From Anthonomus grandis grandis (taxonomy: Eukaryota > Arthropoda > Insecta > Coleoptera > Curculionidae), in contig NC_065554.1 in NCBI RefSeq assembly GCF_022605725.1, forward strand, positions 25,253,100-25,317,099: a stretch of 64,000 nt of DNA, in the 5' to 3' direction. This document shows, piece by piece, positions 1 to 11,699 of the stretch. A model generated the notes under the pieces. The model had not been told where the DNA came from. It did no database searches and saw nothing but the letters and a program-made list of their open reading frames with translations. A program made the position numbers and the translations under genes. Numbering within the stretch: the first letter of the stretch is position 1; every line of letters starts with the position of its first letter.

Positions 1-159
1 AGAATGGAAAGCAGCACTTTCAGTAACATATAGAAGCATAATGGAAATGATCCAAGATTGGTTCAAAAAATGAGTACCGGAAAGCATGACTGAAGCAGTT
101 TAAGTGGTTTCCACACTGCAGTAAGGAAGGCAACAAGAAACCACCTCATTATCTCTCCT

Positions 160-995
160 TAGTATAGTAGTGTGACTAAAAGAAATGAAAAGAGTATTAA
201 TAGAAATCATGAGAAGGACAGAGCCTGGTTAATGTGCTGTCGACTATTAAAAAATTTACTACTCAGAAAATCCCAATGACGATCATATAAATAGGGTAGG
301 TATAATTTTAAATGAACAAAGTTGAATGTTACAAACTTTATACCAATATCAGACAGACTGTTACCTATTCATCCAGTTAAATACTATCACAATTGAATCT
401 AACATTATAGAGGTATATGCCCACACAGCTGACAAAGTGGATGAGCTAGTTGAAGCATTCTATAATGGTTTAACCAACATACTAATAAAAATTCCCCAAA
501 AAAGATTTGACAATTATTATAAGCGAGTTTAGTCCCAAAGATCCCATTTTGAGGCTATTATTTGCAATATATAGAAAGAAGATTGTATATTTGGAAACCA
601 CCTGGAGACATGCCAGACTGCATAGTAAAAAACCAGAAAGATTACATAATGGTTAACAAAAGATTTCAGAACTTCATAACAGCAGTTAAGAAACATCCAG
701 GAGCCGACATCAAATCAGATCAGAACTATAAAACCTAAATTAAAGAAAATTCACTAAACAAAAAACACGTCAAAAGACAACTAAAAAAAAAAGAACGCAT
801 AAAACAGAACGCACTATAGTACTTGAAAGAACAATTAAATACGGAAATCGATACCAATAATATAAAAAAAGAACTCAAAAAACTATAGACAATAACGCAG
901 GTCATATAAGAAAAGAGAAAGGAATGGATGACTGAAGAGATAGAGAAATAAGTTAAATATGCTATAAGCCTAAGCAAGTTATATGCCTGATTGAT
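160..995 (+). pseudogene. LINE ORF2 endonuclease relic (craniofacial-development-protein-2-like LINE)
   Basis: Relic of the apurinic/apyrimidinic-type endonuclease domain of a non-LTR retrotransposon. In frame 2, about 170-532, the translation reads IYYSENPNDDH, VGIILNEQS and NIIEVYAHTADKVDE, the typical first part of this LINE endonuclease. In frame 1, about 577-990, it reads RRLYIWKPPGDMPD, DYIMVNKRFQNF and HPGADIKSDQN, followed by a lysine-rich linker ending near KEWMTEEIEK. The family motif ADIxSDH has become SDQ (codon 721-723), so a catalytic histidine is lost. A frameshift lies near 532-577, and stops occur at 248 and 323 and several times after 740. The copy is dead. The reverse-transcriptase part appears to continue at 2235 and 2812. 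The family call rests on motif recognition, not on a search. Confidence 0.75.
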
Positions 996-1640
996 ACTTG
1001 CGGAAACTTAATTGAAGTCGAATAAAGACACGAAGCTTGCATGAAATATGCAGAGGAAACATTTAGGATGAGTTCCTAATTTTGTTGGCTATTATGTAAC
1101 TTTTATAGTAAAAATCAATGTAGAAAATACTACCTCACAAGCTCAAATATTGAATTTGAGGAGAAAATAGACTGATTTACGTATTTATTAGAGATATGAG
1201 CTGAAATCTTTAACGATACCTTTTGTTATATTTAATTTAATCCAAGTTCAATAAATCTTAAATACAATAATTTACTTTCTTTTATATAGGAGCTGAGGTT
1301 TTATCTATCGATCTCCAAACTCGTTTCACTCTTCTACCTAAATTTATTTTGAAAATTGAAATGAAAAAGAATAAAAAACCTATTTATTTAATAAGTTATC
1401 AAGATAAATAAAATTAAATTAAATTAAAAATACCAAAAATATACTTATCTTTTTAAAGCCCTTGTTTGCTCTTTTTTTAACTCTGGTTCTTAAAAATTAA
1501 TTTTATTATATTTTTTTTATAATTTGACATTTGTTTAAATTTTTGAAAACTGTTTTGAAATTAAATAATAAAAAAAAATAAATAAATGAACCGTTTTGAA
1601 AAAAACAAATAATTCAAAAGCTATTAAAAAAAAAAATAAA
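996..1640. other. AT-rich stretch, nothing recognised
   Basis: Poly-A/T-rich sequence between the LINE endonuclease relic and the Penelope-like relic. It may hold decayed LINE linker sequence, but I see no motif that shows this. Confidence 0.4.
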
Positions 1641-1680
1641 GTGGTGTAATGCAATGATAGAAAATACCAATTAATTTTAA

Positions 1681-2062
1681 GAATGTATTAATAAAATCAA
1701 CCAAACAAGTAGTTATGCATTTATCTTCTTCTAATTTTGAAATTGGTTCCTTGGCTAAAACTGAGGAAATATCCCACTATATTCTATGATTTTTTTTAAA
1801 TGTATAATATTGTTGTATAATATTGGATTTTCGAAAATGATTGCGTTTTATGGTCTACAGGTTTCGCCTATGTAAAATTTGCCACAAGTAAAAGGAATTT
1901 TATATATTACATTTTTATTGAAAGGTTTAGTTTTTGTTAATGGATATGGTAATGTCTTTTGCGATTTAAAAATAGTTCTTACTTTCAATTTTTTAGCAAT
2001 TTTTTTGATCTTATCAGAAACATCTGGAATAAGTGGTAAATTGGTAGTTGAATTACTTTTGT
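1681..2062 (-). pseudogene. Penelope-like element relic, C-terminal GIY-YIG nuclease part
   Basis: On the minus strand one frame is open from about 2062 down to a TAA at about 1847. It reads LPLIPDVSDKIKKIAKKL, then RTIFKSQKTL, then VIYKIPFTCGKFYIGETCR. The last block is the start of the GIY-YIG endonuclease that follows the reverse transcriptase in Penelope-like elements (usual form V-YKIPC-CG--YIGET-R). The first cysteine of the IPC motif is now F. After the stop the similarity resumes in another frame near 1760-1681 with AKEPISKLEEDKCITTC. The element is broken, with no reverse transcriptase left nearby. It lies between two plus-strand parts of one LINE, which suggests it inserted into that LINE. 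Confidence 0.72.
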
Positions 2063-2234
2063 ACGCGGATTATCAAATACACTTTTAATAAAATCTTTTT
2101 TAGTTGTTAAATGTTGAGTATTACAAATACCTAACGTTTGCCCGATCATATAAACTTTTTATCACTTATAAATAATACAGAATTTGCTTAAACATACTAA
2201 ACTTAATACTAAAAAACACATACTATTTAATTAG

Positions 2235-2450
2235 ACCGCTGCTTACGACCAACGAGGTAGTAGTTGTAATAACAGGAAAAAAAATGGGAAAACAACAGGA
2301 CCTGATAACTTTTACTCAAAATTTATAAAGTTAATAGATGACAACGGAATAAATAAAATAATTCACAAAAAAAATTTAAAAGAATTTATATTGAAAGGTT
2401 GGTCAATTGTTAAAGAAAACTATTTCTTTCTCGCCAAAGTTTCGAATTAT
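2235..2450 (+). pseudogene. LINE reverse transcriptase relic, N-terminal part
   Basis: The translation from 2283 reads NGKTTGPDNFYSKFIKLID, which matches the LINE block just before reverse-transcriptase domain 1 (usual form KNGKATGPDNIPAEFIKLL). It is on the same strand and in the expected order after the endonuclease relic at 160-995, so both are probably one insertion. The frame decays after about 2400. Confidence 0.65.
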
Positions 2451-2690
2451 ATTTAATTCATCCTCAGGGCTCTAAAATAGATAGAAAAAATAGTGTTTAA
2501 CATTTTTTGTATCTTTCCTTGTATCTTCCATAAATATTTGTTAAAAAAAATTAAAAAAAAATGTAAGTTAACATACAATGACAGTATGCATACCATAGAT
2601 CATAGAGCAAGAAGGGGGGAAAAAGAAAAACTTTCAAAAACGCTTACCAAAGTCGTAGTATCTTACCAAAGTCGGCGTAGTCTCTCATCA

Positions 2691-2717
2691 AAAAAAAAAA
2701 AAAAAAAAAAAAAAAAA
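2691..2717 (+). repeat. Poly-A run
   Basis: Run of about 27 A residues. It could be the tail of a retroposed copy or a simple repeat. No target-site duplication was recognised. Confidence 0.7.
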
Positions 2718-2811
2718 TCGCAAAAGTATTTATATTACTGAAAAAATCCTTCAGGGCTGGTTATAAACGACATTTGTGGATGAATTTTCAAAGAAACCAA
2801 ATGCAAAAAAT

Positions 2812-2965
2812 TGTAATGAGTACACAATTATGAGCCATTAAGGAGTTCCATTATTACTTCTTTAGACTTATTCATATAGGGTCAACTCCTATGAACCCAA
2901 GGGAAGCTTATTGGCTGTATTTAAAAAACTTTATGATTCCTTTACAATAAACAAGATAGATTTTT
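2812..2965 (+). pseudogene. Possible further reverse transcriptase relic of the same LINE
   Basis: Short matches in changing frames, IMSH near 2827 and MNPREAYWLY near 2891, resemble the LINE blocks LMSHxLK and MGTREALF that follow the N-terminal reverse-transcriptase motif. Order and strand fit the relics at 160 and 2235. Support is weak because every block is short and mutated. Confidence 0.35.
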
Positions 2966-2969
2966 TTAT

Positions 2970-3600
2970 TCTGTATTAGCTCAAATTTTAAATTAATTAA
3001 TATCTTTATGCATGAGAATTTGTTTTATTTTTTCACACGGAAACGTTGCCTCGTACGTAAAAAAATTAAGAAATTTTTTTTTTTTCAAATTAAATCAAGA
3101 TACCAACAGTAACTTTATTTTTTACTAAACCATTGACATATTGTTTTTTTGTCTAAAAATATTCAGTCTCAATGCAGTACAGGCGCTACTGATCGAAAAA
3201 AAATATATAAAAAGGTGTAAATGTTACATAAGTAAATAAAAAAAAATAAATTAAAAATTCTCAACGTATGTTTATATAACAAACTAGGGCTTGTTTTTGT
3301 CGTAAAATGCGTGGTTAAAATTTCTTGGGTAAAATGGATAAGTTGAACCGAAACTCTACTGCCCTTTCTTTAACCTTGTTACATGGGTCAATTCCTTTAA
3401 AACTCCATCTAAATTTTATTAAGGCAAATCTCTCTAAACCCTTAACATAACCATAAAAAATATATATAATACGACCGACGAATTCCACTTTGTACGGCTT
3501 CCAAGCCATTTGCACCTTCTGGAGCGTAAACCAAAACTAATGTAAGTAAAAAAAAAACACCGACAACATACAAGAACGCCACCCATTTCAATAACACCTT
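2970..3600. other. AT-rich stretch, nothing recognised
   Basis: Low-complexity A/T sequence with T runs near 3076-3086. The small open frames here have no recognisable product. Confidence 0.4.
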
Positions 3601-3955
3601 CTAACCACCCCCTTTAGAATGAAAATCGACACTTCACGAGGAAGCGAACATCCCGCTCACGGCGGTGTAAGTTTCCACAATGACGTCATAAAATTCCAAA
3701 GAAAACTTCGGCGTCCATCGAGGTATGAAAGCGGACGACAACACACAATGGCATTGTCCCAAAAATATTATGTGATGATCACAAAGGGCCAAAGGGCCGT
3801 GGAGAGCGTAAACTGGATCCGGGTTCGCTTCATAAAATTTCGTATCTTCCTCGTCCCGATTGATCTGTCCCGTCATATCCACTTGGAAATAGTGCGGGGA
3901 AAAGCGAAAGGTGAATTGATATGAAAGGAGGCGGTTTTCTTTTTTTTTTTTTCGG
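3600..3955. other. GC-elevated island, candidate conserved noncoding element
   Basis: Composition rises sharply against the flanks. The island holds the palindrome TGACGTCA (3681-3688), the CRE/ATF-type consensus. Both strands stay open for about 250-300 bases (3619-3924 plus, 3634-3882 minus), but neither product resembles a known family, and long open frames are expected where TA-rich stop codons become rare. A regulatory role is inference. It ends in a T run at about 3940-3951. Confidence 0.4.
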
Positions 3956-4324
3956 GAAATGCCAACGGTTTTTGGATTGGATAGACGTGTTATTAATTGT
4001 TTTTCTCATTGGGAGTTGTACAAGTGTAATGGCGATAAAGGGTTTTTAAGAGGCTAAGACGTCCTTTTTAATAGCTTTTGTTTAAAAAAAGATGAAAGCC
4101 TCTAAAGAGGAGTAAAGGAACTCAAGGAAAATGTGACATTTGAAATGTTTAAATGAAAATTCGAGGTTTTAAAAAGAACATCTTGAAGAAGCATTTTTGA
4201 CACTTGCCCTCCATATTGACATTTCTGGTGGAAGGAAAACTCTCATTAGCTGTCACATTATACAAAATTACTATTACTATAAATTATAATTAACATCCAA
4301 CAACCTAAAAAAAATTTTTTTATC

Positions 4325-4436
4325 TATTCCAGGCAATTGAGGAATAAACCAGCTTAATTGCCTCAGATAAAACATCATTTTTCATCAACTGCCTGGAATA
4401 AAGAAATATTGTATCTATTCCAGGCAGTTGAAGGTA
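4325..4436. repeat. Cluster of three CAGGCA-motif copies
   Basis: Within about 110 bases there are two forward copies, ATTCCAGGCAATTGAGG and ATTCCAGGCAGTTGAAGG, and one inverted copy, CAACTGCCTGGAAT, plus a weaker TTAATTGCCTCAG. The same core recurs by the dozen at 40.8-45.8, 50.5-58.3 and 59.9-61.1 kb and inside the 174-bp satellite. Confidence 0.6.
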
Positions 4437-4539
4437 CAAGGATACAACAGTATACCAAATCTCTCTCTGCGAGTACTAAGTAAATAAGTAATATATGCGA
4501 GTACTGTAATAACGGTTCTCTATTCTAATGCCCTACTCA

Positions 4540-5130
4540 AAAGCATATACTCTCAGAAATTATGTTGAAAAATATATAGTGACCACACAACTGAATAGTA
4601 CCACAAGACTGGCCTTACTAATGTATACAGTAATTTCAAAGAACACACCCAAGTATCTTTAAGCTTCTAACACCAATGGAATCGATGTGATCAACAAAGA
4701 TTAACCTGCTGTCTTAAAGGACCTCCAGATCTTTAATAGTGTAATGGTACTACTGGCGCTTACTAATTTTTTTTAATCCCCTCTCGATCTTCTGGGTTAT
4801 TCAGAATTATTAATTTAAGTTGGAAAAAGAACCGAGTAATTCTTAAGATAAATAAGAGAATTATTACAGAAAATTTAGTAACTTCGTTACAATAGTCCTA
4901 ATACACCGAGTGGCTGTATATCTAAAACAAATAGGAAGATAGAACGCGTAGAACTAACAAATACGCACCTGATTTTAAGACTCAGCTGATTTTTCGTACA
5001 ACACACAATCGACCCAGATTTGATTGCAGGAGTTCCTGGTCTAATGGACTGATAATAGATCTCCAAAACTTCAAATCATCAGCAAATTTTAAACATTTAC
5101 TGTTCTCAAAACAATAAGTAATAAATTCAA
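4540..5130 (-). pseudogene. Jockey/CR1-type LINE reverse transcriptase relic
   Basis: Minus-strand relic of a LINE reverse transcriptase. From about 5130 down to 4982 one frame reads NSKCLKFADDLKFWRSI, then SPLDQELLQSNLGRL. FADD is the catalytic box (5069-5090), followed by the usual short helix with LQ-DL-RL. Further downstream, in shifted frames, come DSRLIFVDHIDSI (near 4690) and LVRPVLWYYSVVWSLY (near 4600), the thumb-region blocks usually seen as LVRPILEYCSVVWSPY. The element is truncated upstream exactly where an inverted unit of the 174-bp satellite begins (5137). A stop at 4982 and several frameshifts make it non-functional. Only the order of motifs is used for the call; the clade is not certain. 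Confidence 0.8.
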
Positions 5131-5136
5131 ATAAAA

Positions 5137-5350
5137 TACCGCATTTCGTGGCATGCCTGGAATCATCTTGAAATTTTACTCTTCTTAACCAGTTAAGCAC
5201 AGTCGAGACGTGAAGCATCATTTGAGAGCGATCGTCAAGGATTCATGCGTCTCAGATGTGTTTAAACGTAAAGAAGTGGGTAAAAAGGGCATTTTCTCGG
5301 CTTCTACCTCATTTCATAGACCAGCCACGCTTGCAATCATCTTAAAATTA
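5137..5350 (-). repeat. Inverted 1.2-unit copy of the 174-bp satellite
   Basis: Read on the minus strand this matches the satellite at 5796-7020: the TTGACGATCGC, AAATGATGCTTCACGTC, CTTAACTGGTTAAG, AAAATTTCAAGATGATTCC and ATGAAATGCGGTA blocks are all recognisable with changes. It is separated from the main array by the GC-elevated stretch at 5400-5790 and abuts the LINE relic at 5130. Confidence 0.8.
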
Positions 5351-5399
5351 ATAGAAAACAAGACTAAAATGGTGTGTCAATTTGCACCTCAATGCACTT

Positions 5400-5795
5400 C
5401 CAGTACCCTACTCTAGACCGTCCCCCACACCCCAAGTAAAAAAAAAAGAAAACCATAACCCCCTCCCCCAAAAAATAAATCTTTTCATATTAGGACTGTC
5501 ACATAACTTTTCGCTGTCGTTTTTCTTTCGAAGCGCTTTAATCTTATTAGCAAATTTCGCCAAAAGTTTGCCGCCGGCGCAGACCCGAACTTCTTCTACT
5601 TCTTCTTGTCGCAGAACTTATTCATTTTGTTCTTTTTGATTAGTTTGTTGGTCACGTGGGCTCTGCGGATGTTTTTTTCCTTCTTCTTCTCTGTTAGTTA
5701 ACGCAACCGGGGAGGGGAACAAAGTTTTTCGATTGAACGCGAACGAGGACGAAAAATTCGTCCGCTGTTTTATGCTGACAAATTATTAAAGGAAC
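5400..5795. other. GC-elevated island with CT-rich tracts, candidate noncoding element
   Basis: CT-rich tracts (CTTCTTCTACTTCTTCTTG and similar) and a CACGTG E-box (5653-5658). Short open frames only, no recognisable protein. It lies between opposite-facing copies of the same satellite. Confidence 0.35.
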
Positions 5796-7020
5796 ACAAA
5801 CTTTTTACCCCCTTTTCGACCTTTAAACTCATCTGAGATCCATGAACCCTTGACGATCGCTATGAAATGATGCGTCACAACTAAACTGGGCTTAACTGGT
5901 TAAGAAAAGTAAAATTTCAAGATGATTCCAGGTATGCCTGGGCCATGAAATGCGGTAGAAACAGGAAAAAAGACCTTTTTACCCACTTTTTTACGTTTAA
6001 GCCCATCCGAGACCCATGGATCCTTGACGATCGCTATGAAATGATGCTTCACGTCTCTAGTGGGTTCAACTAATTAAGAAAAGTAACATTTGAAGACGAT
6101 TCCAGGCATGCCTGGGCCATGAAATGCGGTAGAAACAGGAAAAATGCCCTTTTTACCCACTTTTTTACGTTTAAACCCATCTGAAAGCCATGAATCCTTG
6201 ACGATCGCAATGAAATGATGCCTCACGTCTCTACTAGGCTTAACTGGTTAAGAAAAGTAAAATTTCAAGATGATTCCAGGCATGCCTGGACCATGCAATG
6301 CGGTAGAAACCGAAAAAATGCACTTTTTATTCGCTTTTTGCCATTAAAACCCATTTGAGATCCATGAATCGCTGACGATCTCAATGAAATGATACTTCAA
6401 GTCTCTAATGGGTTCAACTAATTACGAAAAGTAAAATTTTAAGACGATTACAGGCATGCCTGGTCCATCTAATACGGTACAAACAGAAATAATGCCCTTT
6501 TTACCCACTTTTCTACGTTTAAAGCCATCCGAGACCCATGAATCCTTGACGGTCGCTATTAAATGATGCTTCACGTCTCTACTGGGCATAATTGGTTAAG
6601 AAAGGTAAAATTTCAAGATGATTTCAGACATGCCTGGACCATGAAATGCGGTAGAAACAGAAAAAATGCACTTTTTACCCGCGTTTTGCCCTTTAAACCC
6701 ATCTGAGACCCATGAATCCTTAACGATCGTAATAAAATTATACTTCAAGTCTCTAGTCCGTTCAACTAATTAAGAAAAGTAAAATTTCAAGACGATTTCA
6801 GGCACGACTGGTCCATGATATGCGGTAGAAACAGAAAAAATGCCCTTTTTATCCACTTTTTTACGTTTAAACCCATCTGAGACCCACGAATCCTTGACGA
6901 TCGCTATGAAATGATGCTTCACGTCTCTACTGGGCTTAACTGGTTAAGAAAAGTAAAATTTCAAGATGATTCCAGGCATTCCTGGACCATGAAATGCGGT
7001 AGATACCGAAAAAAAATGCA
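5796..7020 (+). repeat. 174-bp tandem satellite, about 7 units
   Basis: The landmark TGACGATCGC or its variants starts at 5851, 6025, 6199, 6373, 6547, 6721 and 6895, exactly 174 bases apart each time, so there are no net indels across seven units. Each unit also carries a palindromic core based on TCCAGGCATGCCTGGA, CTTAACTGGTTAAG or AACTAATTAAG, and GAAATGCGGTAGAAAC. Units fall into two alternating subtypes (CTTAACTGGTTAAG versus TTCAACTAATTAAG), hinting at a dimeric higher-order unit. The array ends in GGTAGATACCGAAAA followed by unrelated sequence. Confidence 0.95.
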
Positions 7021-7024
7021 TAAC

Positions 7025-7500
7025 TTAAATGTATAAGACAACATCAAAACCTCTTCTAATCAACTCTCGAGTGAATAAGAATCTCGGTGTTATTAAAGGT
7101 GTCGATAAATTAGATAAAGCGGAGTCATTATCAGTAAGCCGAGGCGTGTTCCACCTGAATCCTAAACACCGGGGTGCCCCGGGGGGACGGTAAATTAATT
7201 CATAAAATGGAATTTTGTGCTGTTGCGGCAGTTTTACTTTAAAAAGGGGGGGCAAAAGGAAGATGGAGGTTCGGCAACGGCGTCTGCACAGCTGTTGGAA
7301 TTAATGCGCTATCGGAATATACGTCTTTGATTTGTGTTGTGTGCTCGCGAAGTTGTTTCCCTTCCCTCGGCGTGCTCCCCTGCACGTTTATATTAAATTT
7401 CTGTAGAACAGCCTTGTTTTGGGATTTCGCCCTCTCCCGTGCTGTCGAAAAATAAGTTTTCGGAGAAATATGGGGTTAAACTGCCACTAAAGGGTTTGTT
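7025..7500. other. GC-elevated island, candidate noncoding element
   Basis: Contains G/C blocks such as GGGGTGCCCCGGGGGG (7171-7186) and scattered CG dinucleotides. Minus-strand 76-codon and other small frames have no recognisable product. A plus-strand AG|GTGAGT with a pyrimidine-rich lead follows at about 7578, but nothing else supports an exon. Confidence 0.35.
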
Positions 7501-7849
7501 ATTCGGTAATAAATTATTAAGGATAAGACGCCTCTCTTCCTTTTTATGTCAATTTTTTCACGTAAAAATCCCTCTTAGGTGAGTGTGTTGAATTCATTCA
7601 TTGCGGTCGTATACCACTCTTATCTTTGAAATAAATAATCAAGTAATAAAAAATGGGTTAGTAAGATTCTATAACTACATTTATGTACAAAATACTTTTC
7701 TGCATAACATGTTTTTTTTCATCAGAATACTCCTAGTAGCTTCCTGGATATTAGACTTTAAATTGAGTACCCAGGCATTCTTTTTGGCCATTGCCACTTT
7801 ACAAAAATGATGATTTAAGCCCCAAACAATATATTGTACATAACCCTTT

Positions 7850-10800
7850 CTTAAATAATTTAATTTTAATTACATTTAACTCTAACTGTTATGAAAACTA
7901 TATTAATTAATTAATACCAAATAAGTTAATAAACTGCTGGTACCTTTTAATATTCATTGAATTAATCGAATGCTACACCACATATCATTTAATGGCTTAG
8001 CTAACTATTCAATGTTCAATGACTATTTACGAATCTCTACTAAATTTTAATGAAAATCAGGTCAATAAATAAATCTTGGTACATTTTAATATTATGATAA
8101 ATTTACAGTAAATAACTTACAATGACAAACTTTGATCAAGTTTACATTAATTAATTAAATATTATTTATACCTAAATTAAAGGCAGTTGATAAAACTACA
8201 ATAATTATTTACACTTAAATCTATTTAATTAATTTTACAATTCAATGAGCATTTCTAAATTTTTATTTAATTTTAATTAAAACGTACCTAATAAAAGATA
8301 AATTAATACTTATAGTAAATTAATTAAGTATGGCTATAATTTATACTTTAATGAAAAAATTATTACCAACCTAAATCAACTAACTAATTAATTAAACGTT
8401 ATCTAATACATAATTTCTAGGTAATTAATTAATTTTTGGCAATTTTTACTACCATATTGAAATTATTATAAATAATTTACAATTAAAGTCTGTACTAATG
8501 TATTTTTAATTACTTTTAACTAAAACCTGATATAAAATTTGCATTAAATTACTAATATTTAATAAATTTATTAATATAACGATTAAAGTTTTAATTAGAA
8601 ACTCAATCATTAGTTATGTACTGGTTCCTTACAAAATGTTAAAAGCATAGTAACTTAATTATTACAGTTATAATCTATTTACAGTTAAAGTATAAATAAG
8701 AATCAATGAACTTATTATAATTAATATTAAATTTTAACTCAAAACGTTTAATAAAGCTAATTAATTAATACAAAATAACTTAATTAACTATTGGTAACTT
8801 TTAATGACAATAATTAAGCTTGAAGAAATTACCTTAATTTAAATATTAATTACATATTAGCAAAATTTCATAAATTAACATTTAAAGTTCATTACCTATT
8901 AGTACCTTATAATATAAAGAATAATTTACATTAAGTAACTTACACTTAAATTTTGGATAAATGGATGTTTATTTTACTTTTAACTAAAAACCATTATTAA
9001 AACTAATTTATTTAATTAATATTTAATGCACCAATTAAATGAGTTATAGTACATTTTAATATTATGCTAAATTTACTGTAAATAACTCATACATAAAGGT
9101 CACTTAGTGTCATTAAAACTACTTTAACTAATAAATTAATTAAAGATAGTTGACCAATTACGGATAGCTTTTAATACTCTTAGTAATTCATACTTCAAAG
9201 ACACAACTGCAATAATTAATTAACAATTAATATCTTTTAACATAGTGAACTTTCAAATGTCAATTTATGTCTATTTACCAGCTTTTAATTGAAACTATTA
9301 TTAATTAAAAACAGCTAATTAACTGTTGGTACCTAATATCATGTTAAAATTACAGTTAGTCATTGACACATAAAATTTCTATCAATGAATGTATTTTAAC
9401 TGTTAATAAGTTTTAACTAATGACTATTATTAATATTTCACTAAGATTTAATAAAATAAGTAACTAGTGATATCATTTAATATTTTGAGCTACTTAATTT
9501 AAATCTGATAATGTCATCAAAACTACACTAAGTAAGGAAAAGAAAATAAATTAATTAAAAATAGTTAATTAACTACAGTGGTACTTTTTAGTGCCATATT
9601 TAATTAAAAGTAACGTTTCAGAGACATAATCTTTTAAAAATTAAAATTGCCTTATTTAACTAATATTTAATAGGTCAATTAACAATCGATATGACCCATT
9701 TTTCATTAACAATTATAAATTAATATGATAACCGTTAATATCATATTAAAATTACAGTAACTAGTTTATATTTAAAATCTCAATGAATGTATTTTAATTA
9801 TAAATTAATTTTAACTAAAAAATGTTAATAAAACAATTTAAATTAAATAATATTGAATAACTTAATATGTTAAGTTAATAATTATATATCAAAAACTGTC
9901 ATTAAAACCAAGTTATTAAATCAATATTTATCATACCACTTAAAAGCAATTATTAAAATATTGGTACATTTTAATATAACGTTAAATTTAGTATAAATAA
10001 TTTATACATTAAGGTCAGCAAGGGTGATTAAAACTAGGCTAATTAATAAATTAAGTAAGGAAATATAAGGATTAGTAAAAATACATATTGTCAATTTATG
10101 TATTTTTACTAACAATTATAATTAATATTATTATATTAATATTATAATTAAAACAATAATTGATTAAAGGCAGCTTATTAGCTATAGATACCTAATATCA
10201 CGTTAAAGTTACCGTTACCGAACTAATTTACACATCAAAATCTCTCCTAATGAAATTATTTAAATTATTAATTAGTTTTAACTAAAAACTTCTAATAAAA
10301 CTAATCAAATTAAACAATATTGAATAAGTTAAAGTTGAATATCACGTTTAATTTAAACTTATTAATTTGTAATTCAACACCAAAGACTGTTATCAAAATT
10401 GTACATTTAATAAAATAGTAAAGTATTGATACTTGTTAATATTATAATATTTTTATTTAACGTCTATTAACGTAATAAAAACTACTGTAACTAATAAATA
10501 TTTAATTAATTAATTAAAAGTAGTTATTTAACTATTAGTAGCTTTTCATATCATGATTAATTTACAGTAAATAATTTGGCCTTCAATGAAGAAAACTGCA
10601 TTAAATGCATTATGAACCATTCAATAATAAACTATGCATATTTATATTTTAACTAAAACTGTCATTAATTAAAGGCAATTAATTAAATATTGGTATCATT
10701 TGATATTACGTTTAATTTACACTAAATAAATTATACTTTTAGACCAATAAGTTTCATCAAAATTGCAGTTAATTAACTAGCATTTAAAACATTAATTAAC

Positions 10801-10930
10801 TATTGATGCCTTTTAACATTATGAACTATTTAATTTGAAAAATTGTATAATTTGTAATTTTAATTAACACGTAATAATTAAAGGCACTTAATTCATTTTG
10901 AAAATATAAAACTTAGACTATAAAAAATTA
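7850..10930. repeat. TTAATTAA-rich degenerate tandem repeat, block 1
   Basis: About 3 kb dominated by TTAATTAA words. A longer degenerate unit is visible: TTGGTACATTTTAATATTA followed by AATTTACAGTAAATAA and an ATTAAAACTA block. It recurs near 7940, 8076, 8791, 8903, 9045, 9325, 9580, 9961, 10189, 10530 and 10690, mostly 100-240 bases apart. Units differ by many substitutions and indels, so the array is old. No coding potential. Confidence 0.75.
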
Positions 10931-11139
10931 CGTACTATAGACCGGTGGCTAGTCTTATTTTCTCAATTAAATCCTGAGATATTGACCTCTTTTGACCCCA
11001 AAAATTCACTTCGAAACTCTGTACTAATTAATCCTGTGAGTCAAAATGAAGTGGTTTCCCCATAAAACTTTAACTCATTTCTTAGTTTAAAAAAAAAGCC
11101 AAAAAGTAACTTCCAACAATAAAGTTTTATGGCTCGTCT

Positions 11140-11480
11140 GGCTTATTCCCAGGCATCATAACCCTGGACCATCTGCGACTTGAATGAATGACAAATAGGT
11201 CTGAATGGTTAATGATGATGAGGAGAAGGAGAGCGAAGACGTTGTTGGTTGTTTTTCGGCTGACGTCGTCGTTATTATTTATTCTCTCGGCAAAAAGACG
11301 GCAAAATAAAACTGTCGCTAAAGATAATTTAAACCGAACATTTCTTCGGCGAATATTGCGAATTTTCCAGCGATTTTCCTATCCACCTTTCTCATCGACA
11401 ATCCGGAAATACTCGAGTGAATTTTAAAACGGCTTAAAATAATCCATTCCGCCCGAATATCCTTTTGCCATCCATTATTC
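11140..11480. other. GC-elevated island, candidate noncoding element
   Basis: Holds a purine-rich tract (about 11217-11240), GACGTCGTCG, and a CCCAGGCATC-ATAACCCTGG imperfect inverted pair near 11149-11167 that resembles the satellite core. The 79-codon plus frame starting at 11188 has no recognisable product. Confidence 0.35.
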
Positions 11481-11699
11481 TCCTTGGCGTTTATTTTGAA
11501 TATTAGAGATGTTTTCTATCAAAAATTCAAACGTTAAAAGCAGCATAACTGTCAAATGAAGACAATCAGACAGCACTTCTTAACTATCATATAAAAGGAT
11601 TCCCTTAAATGAAATCAGGGAATAAAAAACAGCATTTAATATGCCATAAAAGTGGAAAATTATGTGCTTCAATGCGAGGGAACTGGAAATTAAATTAAG

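Noticed and set aside
735..977. 80-codon minus-strand hydrophobic frame
   Set aside because: Antisense of the LINE endonuclease relic.
5796..7020. CRISPR array
   Set aside because: The units are 174 bp and repeat along their whole length. There is no short repeat with unique spacers of constant size, and the window is eukaryotic.
7570..7585. Plus-strand ratcheting point CTCTTAG|GTGAGT
   Set aside because: GTGAGT and TAG are weaker than consensus, and no other site supports plus-strand transcription. Kept only as a note.
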